Shown: positions 52,126-61,214 of the stretch, piece by piece | Numbering within the stretch: position 1 is the stretch's first letter | Layout of the letters: each line of letters begins with the position of its first letter | Origin: Bryobacteraceae bacterium | GTDB lineage: Bacteria > Acidobacteriota > Terriglobia > Bryobacterales > Bryobacteraceae | Direction of reading: 5' to 3' | DNA: 64,000 nt | NCBI GenBank assembly: GCA_019752335.1 | Contig: JAIEMJ010000044.1 | Coordinates: forward strand, 54,627 to 118,626 | Position numbers and translations under genes: made by a program | The notes under the pieces: model-generated | What the model was told of the DNA's origin: nothing | The model's database searches: none | The model's input: the letters and a program-made list of their open reading frames with translations, nothing else

Positions 52126-52962
52126 TTGGGAACGCTACGCCGCGTTACGCATTGGAAACCGAAGGTTCTTGCGGAACGCCAAATCACGATTTACACGCCG
52201 CCGCATTACGGGCAGCACGATGCCCGCTATCCGGTGCTGTATCTGCATGACGGGCAGAACCTCTTCGACGCCCAGCGGGCCTTTGTTCATGGCGACATCT
52301 GGCACGTGAAGTCGACGGCCGACACCATGATTCGCAAAGGCGAAATCGAACCGCTGATCATCGTCGGGGTCGATCACGCGGGCGCCCAGCGCATTGACGA
52401 GTACACGCCCACGGCGGACCTCCGTTCGAAGCGCGGCGGCCAGGCTAAGGCCTACGGTAAGTTTCTGATCGAGGAGCTAAAGCCTTGGATCGACGCCGAA
52501 TACCGCACGCAGGCCGGCCCCTGCCATACGGCCATGGGCGGCAGTTCGCTGGGCGGCCTGGTGTCACTCTACCTTGGCTTCCGCGCGCCGCACGTCTTCG
52601 GCCGGTTGGCCATCATGTCGCCGTCGCTCTGGTGGGACCGCGCCATCATGCTGCAACGGCTCCGCGCCAACATCCACGCCCGCCGCACGCGCATCTGGCT
52701 CGACATGGGTACGCGAGAGGGCCGCGCCTACGTGCAGAATATCAAGCACACCCGCAAGCTCCGCGACGAACTCGTCGCCCGCGGCTGGCGCGAAGGCGAA
52801 GACCTCGCCTACTACGAGGACCAAGGCGCCCACCATACCGAGAGCGCCTGGGCGCACCGCCTGCCGATGGCGCTCCGCTTCCTGTTTCCGCCGCCCGCAT
52901 TGCTGGACGTCTGCGGCGAGAGGGTACGGGGCAAGGCGGCTCCCGAAGAGCGCATCTGGTAG
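52126..52962 (+). CDS. Putative esterase, alpha/beta hydrolase (esterase D-like)
   Basis: About 278 residues. ITIYTPPHY ... YPVLYLHDGQNLFD opens the fold. The nucleophile elbow is GGSSLGG, the acid lies near WLDMGTREG and the catalytic His in GAHHTESAWAHRL. The family acts on small acyl esters or, as in enterochelin esterase relatives, on siderophores. No ATG exists before the fold; TTG 52126 is the best start. The longer frame back to 52003 runs antisense through ribH and was rejected. Confidence 0.82.
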   Translation: MGTLRRVTHWKPKVLAERQITIYTPPHYGQHDARYPVLYLHDGQNLFDAQRAFVHGDIWHVKSTADTMIRKGEIEPLIIVGVDHAGAQRIDEYTPTADLRSKRGGQAKAYGKFLIEELKPWIDAEYRTQAGPCHTAMGGSSLGGLVSLYLGFRAPHVFGRLAIMSPSLWWDRAIMLQRLRANIHARRTRIWLDMGTREGRAYVQNIKHTRKLRDELVARGWREGEDLAYYEDQGAHHTESAWAHRLPMALRFLFPPPALLDVCGERVRGKAAPEERIW

Positions 52963-53129
52963 GAACCGTCCCGGACGCCTTAGGTGCCAGCAAGCCCGGA
53001 ACGTAGTGACGGGTCCCACCGGGCTCGCTCTCGGCGGACCAACTAACGTTCTCAAGCTTGCGGGGCACTCTCCATCTCGAGTCTCCCCGCAAAACAGGAC
53101 GCCGGTTTTCGCGCGCCATTCAGGCGCCA
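52963..53129. other. Gap with two hairpins between converging genes
   Basis: AGCCCGG/CCGGGCT (52993-53025) and TTGCGGGG/CCCCGCAA (53058-53092) are separate stem-loops with long loops. Neither has a T-run. They probably end the esterase and the opposing transcript. Confidence 0.4.
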
Positions 53130-53705
53130 CTAGATTACGCAGGACACGGCTGATTGAAGGAGGACTTGGAACGCGGCGGCTCCCGCGATCTGCACTGCCT
53201 TGCCCAGCCAGCACGAGAGACGCTTTGAGAATTTGCCCGAGCACTTTCCCCACTCTGCGGCGATAGCGCCCGCCTGAGCCTTCAGGGCCGGCGGCAACTT
53301 CTGAGCTAGATTAGCGACTAGGCACTGGCCGAAGTTATTGCCGGCCTTTGCGTTGGCTCCCGGCTTGTCGCCGCCCACAAACATCGGCCCCTGCGCAGTC
53401 CCGCCCCCGGTAATCTGGACGACGGCCGCTTCCGCCCCTTGGGCGTTCTCGACGCCGGTAATGGAGATCATCCACACCGTTCCGCCTTGAGTCACGCGCA
53501 GCATCGACTGCCCGGCCGGGTCGATTTTCCAACCTTCGGCGGCGCGCGCCGCCGGGATGGCTCCCAGGATGATAGGCCGCTGCGCCAACCGAGCGTTGGC
53601 ATTCGCAGGCGGAGCCATTTCCTCAACCGTTACGGCTCCTTGTTGCGCGAAAGCGCCCAGAGCGAGGGCAACCAGCCCGATCCATAGTTTACTTGCATGG
53701 TTCAT
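53130..53705 (-). CDS. Secreted hypothetical protein with Cys-bearing hydrophobic tail
   Basis: The protein has 191 residues with a signal peptide at 1-20 (cleavage near AFA-QQ). The middle (SMLRVTQGGTVWMISITGVENAQGAE, shortened) is beta-rich. The C-terminal third contains GQCLVANLAQKLPPALKAQAG and then C-x(n)-C-x(n)-C spacing in GKCSGKFSKRLSCWLGK and VSCVI, between hydrophobic Ala-rich helices. No family is recognised. It stands alone. Confidence 0.6.
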   Translation of the reverse strand: MNHASKLWIGLVALALGAFAQQGAVTVEEMAPPANANARLAQRPIILGAIPAARAAEGWKIDPAGQSMLRVTQGGTVWMISITGVENAQGAEAAVVQITGGGTAQGPMFVGGDKPGANAKAGNNFGQCLVANLAQKLPPALKAQAGAIAAEWGKCSGKFSKRLSCWLGKAVQIAGAAAFQVLLQSAVSCVI

Positions 53706-54118
53706 TTCTTAAGAGGTCCTTTCTTGTGTTTCTAAGCGCCTCTAGGCGCTACCCTGGCCCGTGAGCCAGTTCGTCCCTACAAACAACCTGTAGAAGGCGC
53801 GGAGGTCATCCTGTAGGGTTATCCCTTCTGTCTTGTCAACTATCCATGCGAAGATCGAGACACTTCGGGGTCATAGATCCTGAAGTTTGCAGGGTCTAGC
53901 TCGATGCCTGCCCGAAAGCGCCCGGCGCTAAGGCGCAGCGTAACTCTCGCTGTCCGCCGTCCAGGTTGAAGAAACGTAGCCAGGACGCTTCATTTGAGCC
54001 GCTTCCCGGCGAAGTACGTGCGGCGCAACCGCAGATTGCCGCGGACGAAGTCGCGGAGTATCGCACCAAGGCCAATTTGCCCCAGCCGCCGGATGGTAGC
54101 CTAGTAGGTCGCTAAGCT
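53706..54118. other. 412-bp gap before the kinase gene
   Basis: Contains a small palindrome GCGCCTCTAGGCGC near 53737-53750. In its last 150 bases there is an open frame from TTG 53966 to TAA 54115 with protein-like composition. The rest shows nothing I can interpret; the promoters for both flanking genes must be here. Confidence 0.5.
53966..54115 (+). CDS. Possible 49-residue ORF upstream of the kinase gene
   Basis: Frame from TTG 53966 with LKKRSQDASFEPLPGEVR and AADEVAEYRTKANLPQPPDG. It is charged, proline-containing and plausible as protein. It ends 3 bases before the kinase ATG, a coupling distance. The TTG start lacks a clear ribosome site and no homologue comes to mind, so it may be chance or a decayed gene end. 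Confidence 0.25.
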   Translation: MKKRSQDASFEPLPGEVRAAQPQIAADEVAEYRTKANLPQPPDGSLVGR

Positions 54119-57100
54119 ATGTCCCCTGAACGATGGGAGAAAGTAAAGGAGATTTTCGCGGAAGCCCTCGATCAGCCGCCGGATGGGCGCGCGTCCTGGG
54201 TGCGGGATCATTGCGGCGACGACCCTACCGTGGCCGCGGAGGTCACCCGTCTTTTGCAGTTCTCGCCCACCAGCAAAGCCTTCCTGGACGAAGCCGCTCT
54301 GCCGCCCGGTTTATTGCAACGGGCCGCCAGTGCGCCGGAACTCTTTTCGCTGGAGCCCGGCGAAACCCTGGCCGGCCGATTCGTGATCATCCGCCGTTTG
54401 GGGGCCGGTGGCATGGGAGAAGTGTATGAGGCCGAGGACCGTAATCTCGGCAGCCGTTTGGCCGTGAAGATCATCCGGGCAGAGATCGCCCGCGACCCGC
54501 AGGTGCTGGCGCGCTTCCGCCGCGAGGTGAACCTTGCCCGGCAGGTGACGCATCCGAACGTCTGCCGCGTCTTTGACCTGGCGCATGGCACTTTGGCCAA
54601 TGGGCGGGAGCTCGACTTTCTCACCATGGAGTATCTGGACGGAGAGACGCTGTCGAGCTATCTCGAAGGCCGGCCGCCCTTGACGCTGGCCCAAGCCGGC
54701 CCACTCATCCGGCAGATTGCGGAAGGGCTGGGCGCGGCACACCAGGCGGGCGTCATTCACCGGGACCTGAAGGGATCTAACATCCTGTTGGCCCGGCAAG
54801 CGGATAGCGAAGTCCGGGTGGCCATCACCGACTTTGGTCTGGCGCGTTCGATCGCCCCGACCGACGCCTCCACGTTGACGCAAAGCGGCTGGGGTGCCGG
54901 TACCCCGGCCTATATGGCGCCGGAGCAATTGGAAGGCGGGCCGACCAGTCCCGCTTCGGACTTCTACTCGCTTGGCGTCGTGATGTACGAGATGGCCACG
55001 GGGAGACCCCCGCACGGCGGCCAGAGCCCGATCGAGATCGCGGTGCGGCGGCTGAAGCAGCGGCCCGCGGCGCCCCGCGAAATCACTCCCACGATTGATC
55101 CGAAATGGGAAGCGGTGATCCTGCGCTGCTTGGAGCCCGACCCCGCCGATCGCTTTTCCGACGCCGCCTCCCTGCTGGCCGCGCTGGGCAACCGGAAGAT
55201 CCTATCGAGCGTCCGGCCTAGCGTGCGCCGCCGCCTCTCGCGCGCCCTGGGTTGGCTTGCACCGCTGTTGGCGTTGCTGGTGGCCGGAGCCTGGTGGACG
55301 CTGCGCACCCCCACGCTAGCGGAACCGAGCCAACGCCTCTACAACGAAGCACTGAATGCCCTGGCCGACGGCAGCTACCTGAAAGCGAACCGTTTACTGG
55401 AGCAAACCGTACGGCAGGAGCCGGACTTCATCCCCGCGACGCTCCGGCTGGCCGAAACTTATTTGGAACTCGACCAGATTCGCCAGGCGCAAGCGACCCT
55501 GTTGCGGGTTTCTGGCCGTTGGATTCCCGCCGCCGACCCCCGCTTGCTCCGCGATGCGCTGCGCCTACTGATCCTGCGGGACTACGACGCGGCCATTCCC
55601 ATTCTCGCGCAGCGTGCAGCGGGCGCCAATTCCACCCAAAGCCAGTTGGATCTCGCCCGCGCGCTCGAACGCGCCAATCGCCTCGACGAAAGCGAAAGCC
55701 AATTGCGGCAGGTGGTGCAACGCGATCCGGCCCAGGCCGGGGCACTGCTGCGCTTGGCCGCCGTCGCGTCGGCCAAAGCCGACCGGCCGGGGGCGGAACG
55801 CTACTTGGGAGAGGCCCAGCAGGCCTACACCCGCTTCGGCAACGCCGAGGGCCAGGGTGAAGCGGACCTCGTGCGCGCCAATATGGCCAAAGACCTGAAC
55901 GAACTGGCCCGAGCCCGCGAGTCCGCCCAGGCGGGCGCCGAGCGAGGACAGCAGACCGGCAGCCCTTGGCTCGAGATTCGCGCGCAACTGGTACAAGCGG
56001 CCATCGACGTCTTGGACGCTAAACCGGACGAAGCCACGAAGCGAGCGGAAGCAGCGGTGGCGCGGGCCAGGGAGGCCGGCCTCGAAACTTTGGCCTGCCA
56101 AGGATTAATTGACCTCGGAATCGCGCATCTCTCGCAAGTACAAGATAGGAGAGCCGAACAAGTGCATCGCGAAGCCCTGGCTATTGCCGAACGCAACGAC
56201 GCGCCGTTTTATGCGGCATCGGCGCGGCTGGGTTTGGCGATGGACCTCTCCGGCCAGTCGCGCGGCGAAGAGTCGGTCGCGATGGCCCAGCAGGCCCACG
56301 CCTACTTCGCGAAAACCAGCTTCCGTTTGAAGAAGATCGAGTCTCTGCGTGTGCTGGGCCACGCCTACTTCAGCCTCAGCGACTGGAGCAACGCCGGCCG
56401 GTATTATGGCGAAGCCGCCACCCTGGCCAACCGCCCCTGGGAGGCCGCGTTGCGCATGCGCAACCTGCAGAGCCAAGCCGATGTCGAAATGCGGTACGGC
56501 AACTTCCCCGAAGTACGCACCGCGAATCAGGCCATTCTGCGCGAAGCCGAAGCGCGCCGCCTGCCGGCGCTGGTCACCTTGCGCGCTCGTCTGGCCCTGG
56601 CGAATGTCGCCCGCTTGCTGGGCCAGTACCCGGAGGCCAATCGCCTCACGGATGAACTGTTGAACGATCCGGCCAGCCAGAACGCCGGGCTGCGGCAGCA
56701 GATTCTGAACGCACGGGTCTCGCTGCTGGCGGTCCAGGGCAAGACCGCCGCTGCCCTCGCGCTAGCGGAGGAGATCCTCACCGCCGCGGATCGGGAAGGG
56801 CGCAAAGGCAACCGTGAGGATATGGAAGTCCGCCGGTGCGGGATTCTGGCGGTGGATCCGGCGAGCGAGGCGCGTACGGCCGTGCGCCAGTGCCAGGCCG
56901 TCCTGGCGAAGTTCACGGATGCCTCGAACCAGTCCGCCGCCGATGCGCGGTTGGCGCTGGCCGAGGCTCTGCTGCGCCAGGGCGACTTCCCGGCCGCCAC
57001 GGCCGCCACTCAACAAGCCCTGGCCACCTTCACGGCCAAGCGCAGCAAGAACAACGTCTTTTATTGCCACCTGCTGCAGGCGGCAATTGATCAAGCCGCG

Positions 57101-57250
57101 GGCCGCGTTGCCGGCGCCGCGGCTAGCCGCTCCGCCGCCACGGTGGAGTTTCAATCCATGGTCGCCCGTTGGCCCGCTGAGGATCAACGGACCTATCTTG
57201 CCCGCCCCGCGGTAGCGCGACTCAGCCAACGGGCTCAATGGACTCAGTAA
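54119..57250 (+). CDS. Membrane-anchored Ser/Thr protein kinase with TPR sensor region
   Basis: The protein has 1043 residues. An N-terminal leader (about 1-80, like the small domain before many Solibacter kinases) leads into the kinase: GAGGMG (95-100), ATP-binding K117 in AVKII, HRDLKGSN (214-221), DFG (238-240) and GTPAYMAPEQ. A single transmembrane helix lies at about 374-393 (WLAPLLALLVAGAWW). The rest, about 400-1043, is a series of TPR-like helical repeats and would be outside the membrane. It is a PknB-type sensor. The next gene starts 12 bp later and is a candidate partner or substrate. Confidence 0.93.
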   Translation: MSPERWEKVKEIFAEALDQPPDGRASWVRDHCGDDPTVAAEVTRLLQFSPTSKAFLDEAALPPGLLQRAASAPELFSLEPGETLAGRFVIIRRLGAGGMGEVYEAEDRNLGSRLAVKIIRAEIARDPQVLARFRREVNLARQVTHPNVCRVFDLAHGTLANGRELDFLTMEYLDGETLSSYLEGRPPLTLAQAGPLIRQIAEGLGAAHQAGVIHRDLKGSNILLARQADSEVRVAITDFGLARSIAPTDASTLTQSGWGAGTPAYMAPEQLEGGPTSPASDFYSLGVVMYEMATGRPPHGGQSPIEIAVRRLKQRPAAPREITPTIDPKWEAVILRCLEPDPADRFSDAASLLAALGNRKILSSVRPSVRRRLSRALGWLAPLLALLVAGAWWTLRTPTLAEPSQRLYNEALNALADGSYLKANRLLEQTVRQEPDFIPATLRLAETYLELDQIRQAQATLLRVSGRWIPAADPRLLRDALRLLILRDYDAAIPILAQRAAGANSTQSQLDLARALERANRLDESESQLRQVVQRDPAQAGALLRLAAVASAKADRPGAERYLGEAQQAYTRFGNAEGQGEADLVRANMAKDLNELARARESAQAGAERGQQTGSPWLEIRAQLVQAAIDVLDAKPDEATKRAEAAVARAREAGLETLACQGLIDLGIAHLSQVQDRRAEQVHREALAIAERNDAPFYAASARLGLAMDLSGQSRGEESVAMAQQAHAYFAKTSFRLKKIESLRVLGHAYFSLSDWSNAGRYYGEAATLANRPWEAALRMRNLQSQADVEMRYGNFPEVRTANQAILREAEARRLPALVTLRARLALANVARLLGQYPEANRLTDELLNDPASQNAGLRQQILNARVSLLAVQGKTAAALALAEEILTAADREGRKGNREDMEVRRCGILAVDPASEARTAVRQCQAVLAKFTDASNQSAADARLALAEALLRQGDFPAATAATQQALATFTAKRSKNNVFYCHLLQAAIDQAAGRVAGAAASRSAATVEFQSMVARWPAEDQRTYLARPAVARLSQRAQWTQ

Positions 57251-57262
57251 AGGAAAAACGTT

Positions 57263-57841
57263 ATGGCTTTAAAGATTACCGAAGAGCTGCGCAAAAAGCT
57301 CTACAATGCCGTTCTCGGAGACTCGGAGGCGAAGATCGCCGAATTGGATGAGGCATTCCGGACGGAAACCGCGGATCAGACCGAGGATCCTACCGTCGAG
57401 GCGATCAGTGCGGTTCTTGCGAGTCGGCAAGCCGGCAAGCCAACAGCGTTGGCGAAGATGCAACTGGCAGTGGAAGCGCTGTCACCGGCGAAACTGGAAA
57501 TCGAGCCGAGAGACTTGGACGGGCTGAGCGCGGACCAAATGCGGAGGCTCTTCGCAGCCAACAACGTCGACCTCTTCGCCGGGTTGCAGAAGGATCGAAC
57601 CTTCCCTCAATTGCTCGACAAGGTTGTTCAGCAGACCTACAAGAATGCCTTCGACAGGATCCTCCAGGAAGGCGCGAAATCCGCGGTGCGCGAGGCGACC
57701 CTAGACTTGCTCCGCAAATGCTATGTCAGCGTCGCGGCAGGCTCCACGCTGAGCGACTTGGTTGCCGCCATTGAAGGTACGAAACCGGCCGGCGGTTCAG
57801 AAGGCGGCGACGCCCCTTCCGGCCGCGCCGGCCTGCCGTAA
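57263..57841 (+). CDS. Hypothetical soluble protein in the kinase operon
   Basis: The protein has 192 residues, helical and acidic, with no signal peptide and no known family. It has two halves: ITEELRKKLYNAVLGDSEAKIAELDEAF followed by ASRQAGKPTALAKMQLAVEALS, and DLDGLSADQMRRLFAANNVDLFAGLQKDRTFPQLLDKVV, all given in short pieces. A Gly/Ser-rich tail follows. AAGAAAAAC-type spacing and a 12-bp gap to the kinase imply co-expression. It faces the subtilase gene. Adaptor or kinase substrate is a guess. Confidence 0.6.
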   Translation: MALKITEELRKKLYNAVLGDSEAKIAELDEAFRTETADQTEDPTVEAISAVLASRQAGKPTALAKMQLAVEALSPAKLEIEPRDLDGLSADQMRRLFAANNVDLFAGLQKDRTFPQLLDKVVQQTYKNAFDRILQEGAKSAVREATLDLLRKCYVSVAAGSTLSDLVAAIEGTKPAGGSEGGDAPSGRAGLP

Positions 57842-57848
57842 AGCCGTA

Positions 57849-57870
57849 GGACCGGCCTCCCGGCCGGTCC
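57849..57870 (+). terminator. Hairpin after the kinase operon
   Basis: GGACCGGCC-TCCC-GGCCGGTCC, a perfect 9-bp stem 8 bases after the stop at 57841, followed by ACTTCTTATT. A weak T-rich stretch makes termination likely. Confidence 0.6.
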
Positions 57871-57930
57871 ACTTCTTATTCCCGACGTTGCGCGAAAACG
57901 CCCGAAAAACGGCATAATTCGTAAACGTGC

Positions 57931-57950
57931 CCCACCTCTTACGAGGTGGG
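57931..57950 (-). terminator. Hairpin at the end of the subtilase gene
   Basis: CCCACCTC-TTAC-GAGGTGGG, a perfect 8-bp stem 41 bases beyond the subtilase stop on the minus strand. No clear T-run, so function is inferred from position. Confidence 0.45.
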
Positions 57951-57990
57951 CTAGCCGTCCGCTCCTGGCATGAATCGTCCAATCAAGGCG

Positions 57991-59745
57991 CTACTGCGCA
58001 GGCGTGGGTGGCGGACAGACGGCAAAGCTGCTCAAGGTCAGCCGGGCAGCGGAATAGAGCTTCAGATCCAGCGTGTTCTTAAGTTCCACCAGCACTTCCG
58101 CAAAACCTTTATCCGGATTGTTCGCCAAGTAGGCCGCCACTACCGCCGCCACCATCGGCGTCGCCATGGAAGTACCGGTGAGATAACCTTGATTCAGGAG
58201 AGGAATCAAGCTGCCGTAGGTGACGGGTAGCGCCGCGAAAATATTGCGCCCTGGTGCAAAGACATCCACCGATGAGCGCCCACTGCCTACTTGTTGCGAC
58301 TTGCCGCCGCCATAGTTCGAGTACTCCCATTCGTAGGGATACCCGTCAGTGGCCACGTTCGGGTTGGGCAGGTTCAAGCGATAGGCCCCCACCGACACCG
58401 TCGCCGCGTAGGCAGCCGGATAGAGGACACCCGTAAAGTCGCCTTTTGTGGGATGATTCCCGGCCGCCGCGACAATCACCGCACCGAGCGCGGCCAACGT
58501 ATCCAGGTCAGCCTTTTCGTTCGCGCTCAAGGGCGTCTCGCCGCCCAAGCTCAAATTAATCACCCTAAGAAGCTTCGCCGCCACCTTCGGCCGCAGGTCG
58601 AACAGAGCGCTGGCATAGAGCACGCTATCTACCGGGTAGTAGTATCGTCCGCCCCACTTCACCAGGTCGTTCGACATCACTTTATAGACGAGCAACTTGC
58701 CTTTCGGCAGCATCCCGACCGGAGGGGCTTGGCTACTCATGGCGCGGCCCGCCAGAATTGAACAAACGTGGGTACCGTGGCCCGCATTATCCACAATGTA
58801 ATTGGGGTCACCAGGGGTGACCACACCGTCTAAAGCGGGATGTTTGGTGTCGGCGCCGGAATCGAGCACGGCCACGGTGGCGGTCAGCTCTTCCATGCAT
58901 GCGGCTTTGGCCGCATAATCCACCTGCGACTTGTGCCAACCCCTAGGATAGACCTCCTCTGGATCCACGAGGGTCTGTCCCACCTTGGCGGCGATGAGAT
59001 TGTTACCTAGATCTCCTCCGGGTAAGGTTTCTAGTAAAACGGGATCCCGCTCTGGCCTGTCGCCGTAAGGTTGATCCGCAATCAGACGGAGTGGCGTTCG
59101 CTCGATGTCCAACATCAATGGTGGCCTGCGGCCTAGCAGCAGCCGCCGTTGCGCCAAATGGGTGATCCGTTGCGACATGGCCTCGGTGAGCTGGTCCGGA
59201 TCGAAGCGCAACATCAGGCGGCGGCGGATCTCTTGTTGCGTCGGCACGGGAAGATTCGGCAGACGCGGCGGAACAAAGGGTCCAGCCGGAATCCAGCGGT
59301 CCCCCGACGGCGTCGCGTCCCGCCGCAAAGAGGCGTTGTCCCCGAACTGCAGGTACCGGTAGAGCTCCTGCATGGTGGTACCCATGAACGCCACTGGCAT
59401 GATGGCCAACGGCACGACGGGCGGAGGCCCATCCACCGCCGGACCCAGCACTGCCATCGGCCACACCTGGAAGCCCAACTGCACCAACGGCTCAATCCGC
59501 CAAAGCCCGTAGTCCCGCAGTTCGTTCAGGAAGGCCAGCACCTCCGGACGAAAACCCAAAGGATTGGCCTTTGAAGGCTGCACCTGCGCGGCAGGAGTCA
59601 GCCGCAGGATCATTTCCCCGGGATTGTACTTGGGCAGGTCAACCGGGGCTGTTGTTTGGGCCTTCTTGAAGAGGTCGATGGTCCGCACGGTTTTCTTTAG
59701 TTTCGTGGCTGAAGCCGGGTTAGTGGTGCTTGATTTCGTCGCCAT
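57991..59745 (-). CDS. Subtilisin-family (S8) protease without signal peptide
   Basis: The protein has 584 residues. The catalytic triad is visible: Asp in AVLDSGAD (about D293), His in GHGTHVCS (about H323) and Ser in GTSMATPM (about S527), with the oxyanion Asn in AAAGNHPT. About 280 residues precede the protease domain. They include a Pro-rich segment and RRRLMLRFDPDQLTEAMSQRI, and match no inhibitor propeptide I know. There is no export signal, so it should act in the cytoplasm. It converges on the kinase/unknown-protein operon. Confidence 0.88.
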   Translation of the reverse strand: MATKSSTTNPASATKLKKTVRTIDLFKKAQTTAPVDLPKYNPGEMILRLTPAAQVQPSKANPLGFRPEVLAFLNELRDYGLWRIEPLVQLGFQVWPMAVLGPAVDGPPPVVPLAIMPVAFMGTTMQELYRYLQFGDNASLRRDATPSGDRWIPAGPFVPPRLPNLPVPTQQEIRRRLMLRFDPDQLTEAMSQRITHLAQRRLLLGRRPPLMLDIERTPLRLIADQPYGDRPERDPVLLETLPGGDLGNNLIAAKVGQTLVDPEEVYPRGWHKSQVDYAAKAACMEELTATVAVLDSGADTKHPALDGVVTPGDPNYIVDNAGHGTHVCSILAGRAMSSQAPPVGMLPKGKLLVYKVMSNDLVKWGGRYYYPVDSVLYASALFDLRPKVAAKLLRVINLSLGGETPLSANEKADLDTLAALGAVIVAAAGNHPTKGDFTGVLYPAAYAATVSVGAYRLNLPNPNVATDGYPYEWEYSNYGGGKSQQVGSGRSSVDVFAPGRNIFAALPVTYGSLIPLLNQGYLTGTSMATPMVAAVVAAYLANNPDKGFAEVLVELKNTLDLKLYSAARLTLSSFAVCPPPTPAQ

Positions 59746-59844
59746 TTGCTAGTTAGTGCGTAATTGTAACCCAAGGGGGGCCGTTGTTGGGCGGAAGTCT
59801 TACTCATCATTCCTTTGGCACCCAGGCCACTTACTGGGTTTCCG

Positions 59845-61029
59845 TCAATTCAGTTCCGGCTTCCGCTGAATGAACCACAGCACCAGGACCAGCGACACCA
59901 CCATCATGCCGAAGCCCGTCCAGTAGGGGGCGGTGGGGGAGAAGGCGTCGAAGGTGAAGCCAGCCCAGAGCGGACCCAGAATCCGCGAAAGACTCCCCAG
60001 CGACTGCACCACGCCCATGATCTCGCCCTGCTCATTGCCCCCGGCGCGCTGGCTCACCAGGCTTTGCATCGCCGGGGCGGCCAGTCCGCTGCCCACGGAG
60101 AGCAGCGTCAGCGCGCCATAGACGTAGCTCGCGGCCGGCGAGAAGATCAGCGCCAGAAAGCCCACGGCGCCAAGCGCCAGGCCCGCGCGGGCCAGCTTGC
60201 TTTCGCCGAAGACGGGCATCAGGCGGCGGATGAGCCCGCCTTGGATGATCGTGATCATCACGCCGAGGTACGTCAGCAGCATCGAGTTCTGCCGTTCGTC
60301 CAGGCCATAGCGCGTCAGGGTGTAAATGGCGAAGTGGCTCTGCAAGGCGCTATAGGCGAAGTTCAGAAAGAACGTCGCGAGCAACAACAGCCGGATGTTG
60401 ACGCGTCCTAGCGCGCTGCCGATAGCGCGGAACGGATTCAGCACACTCCAGGCCAGGGGAGTCTTGACGCGGCGTTCCACCGGCAAGGACTCCGGGAGGA
60501 AAAAGTAGCTCAGCAGCGTCGTCACTAACGCAAGCGTGCCCGCGGCGTAGGCCGGCGCCTGCAGGCTGATCGTCGAGAGCAAGCCGCCGATCGCGGGGCC
60601 CATCATGAAGCCGAGGCCGAAGGCGGCGCCGATCAGGCCGAAGGATTTGGCGCGGTCCTCGGGCGGCGTGATGTCGGCGACGTAAGCTTGCGCGGCCGAG
60701 ATGTTGCCGCCAGTGATGCCGTCGAGCGCGCGAGCCGCAAACATGAAGGCGAGGCTGGGGGCGAGGCCGAACATGAAGTGGCCGACGGCGGTGCCGAAGA
60801 GGCTCACGAGCAAAACGGGCCGGCGGCCATAACGGTCAGAGAGGGCGCCCAGCACGGGCGTCATGAAGAACTGCGCGGCGGAGAAGATCAGCACCAGCAG
60901 GCCGATGGTGAGCGCGTCGCTGCGGTATTGCCGCACCAGATAGGGCGTGATGGGAATCAGGATGCCCACGCCGAGCAGGTCGAGAAAGAGCGTGAGAAAG
61001 ATGAGAGTGAGCGGTCGCCGGTTGGACAA
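59845..61029 (-). CDS. MFS drug transporter, TetA/DHA1-like
   Basis: The protein has 394 residues with 12 helices. [22 protein letters not shown] opens helix 1 and [14 protein letters not shown] is the loop 2-3 signature. [31 protein letters not shown] (quoted in part as [14 protein letters not shown]) is the loop 4-5 pattern of TetA-type H+ antiporters. Substrate is unknown. It is transcribed alone. Confidence 0.9.
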   Translation of the reverse strand: MSNRRPLTLIFLTLFLDLLGVGILIPITPYLVRQYRSDALTIGLLVLIFSAAQFFMTPVLGALSDRYGRRPVLLVSLFGTAVGHFMFGLAPSLAFMFAARALDGITGGNISAAQAYVADITPPEDRAKSFGLIGAAFGLGFMMGPAIGGLLSTISLQAPAYAAGTLALVTTLLSYFFLPESLPVERRVKTPLAWSVLNPFRAIGSALGRVNIRLLLLATFFLNFAYSALQSHFAIYTLTRYGLDERQNSMLLTYLGVMITIIQGGLIRRLMPVFGESKLARAGLALGAVGFLALIFSPAASYVYGALTLLSVGSGLAAPAMQSLVSQRAGGNEQGEIMGVVQSLGSLSRILGPLWAGFTFDAFSPTAPYWTGFGMMVVSLVLVLWFIQRKPELN

Positions 61030-61214
61030 GTTGTGCGACCCTTATTGTCGCAGGTATGCCTCCCCCCACGTGAGGGTATCCCTTAGCCGCAGGAGAGAAA
61101 ATGCGGCACACCTACGGCCCCACAGGTAAAATCACCGTACTAGTCCCCCGTCTTTTACCATCCCTTTACAAAACCGCGTATCCAACCTTTACGTTGGGGG
61201 CGCATGATAGCTTC

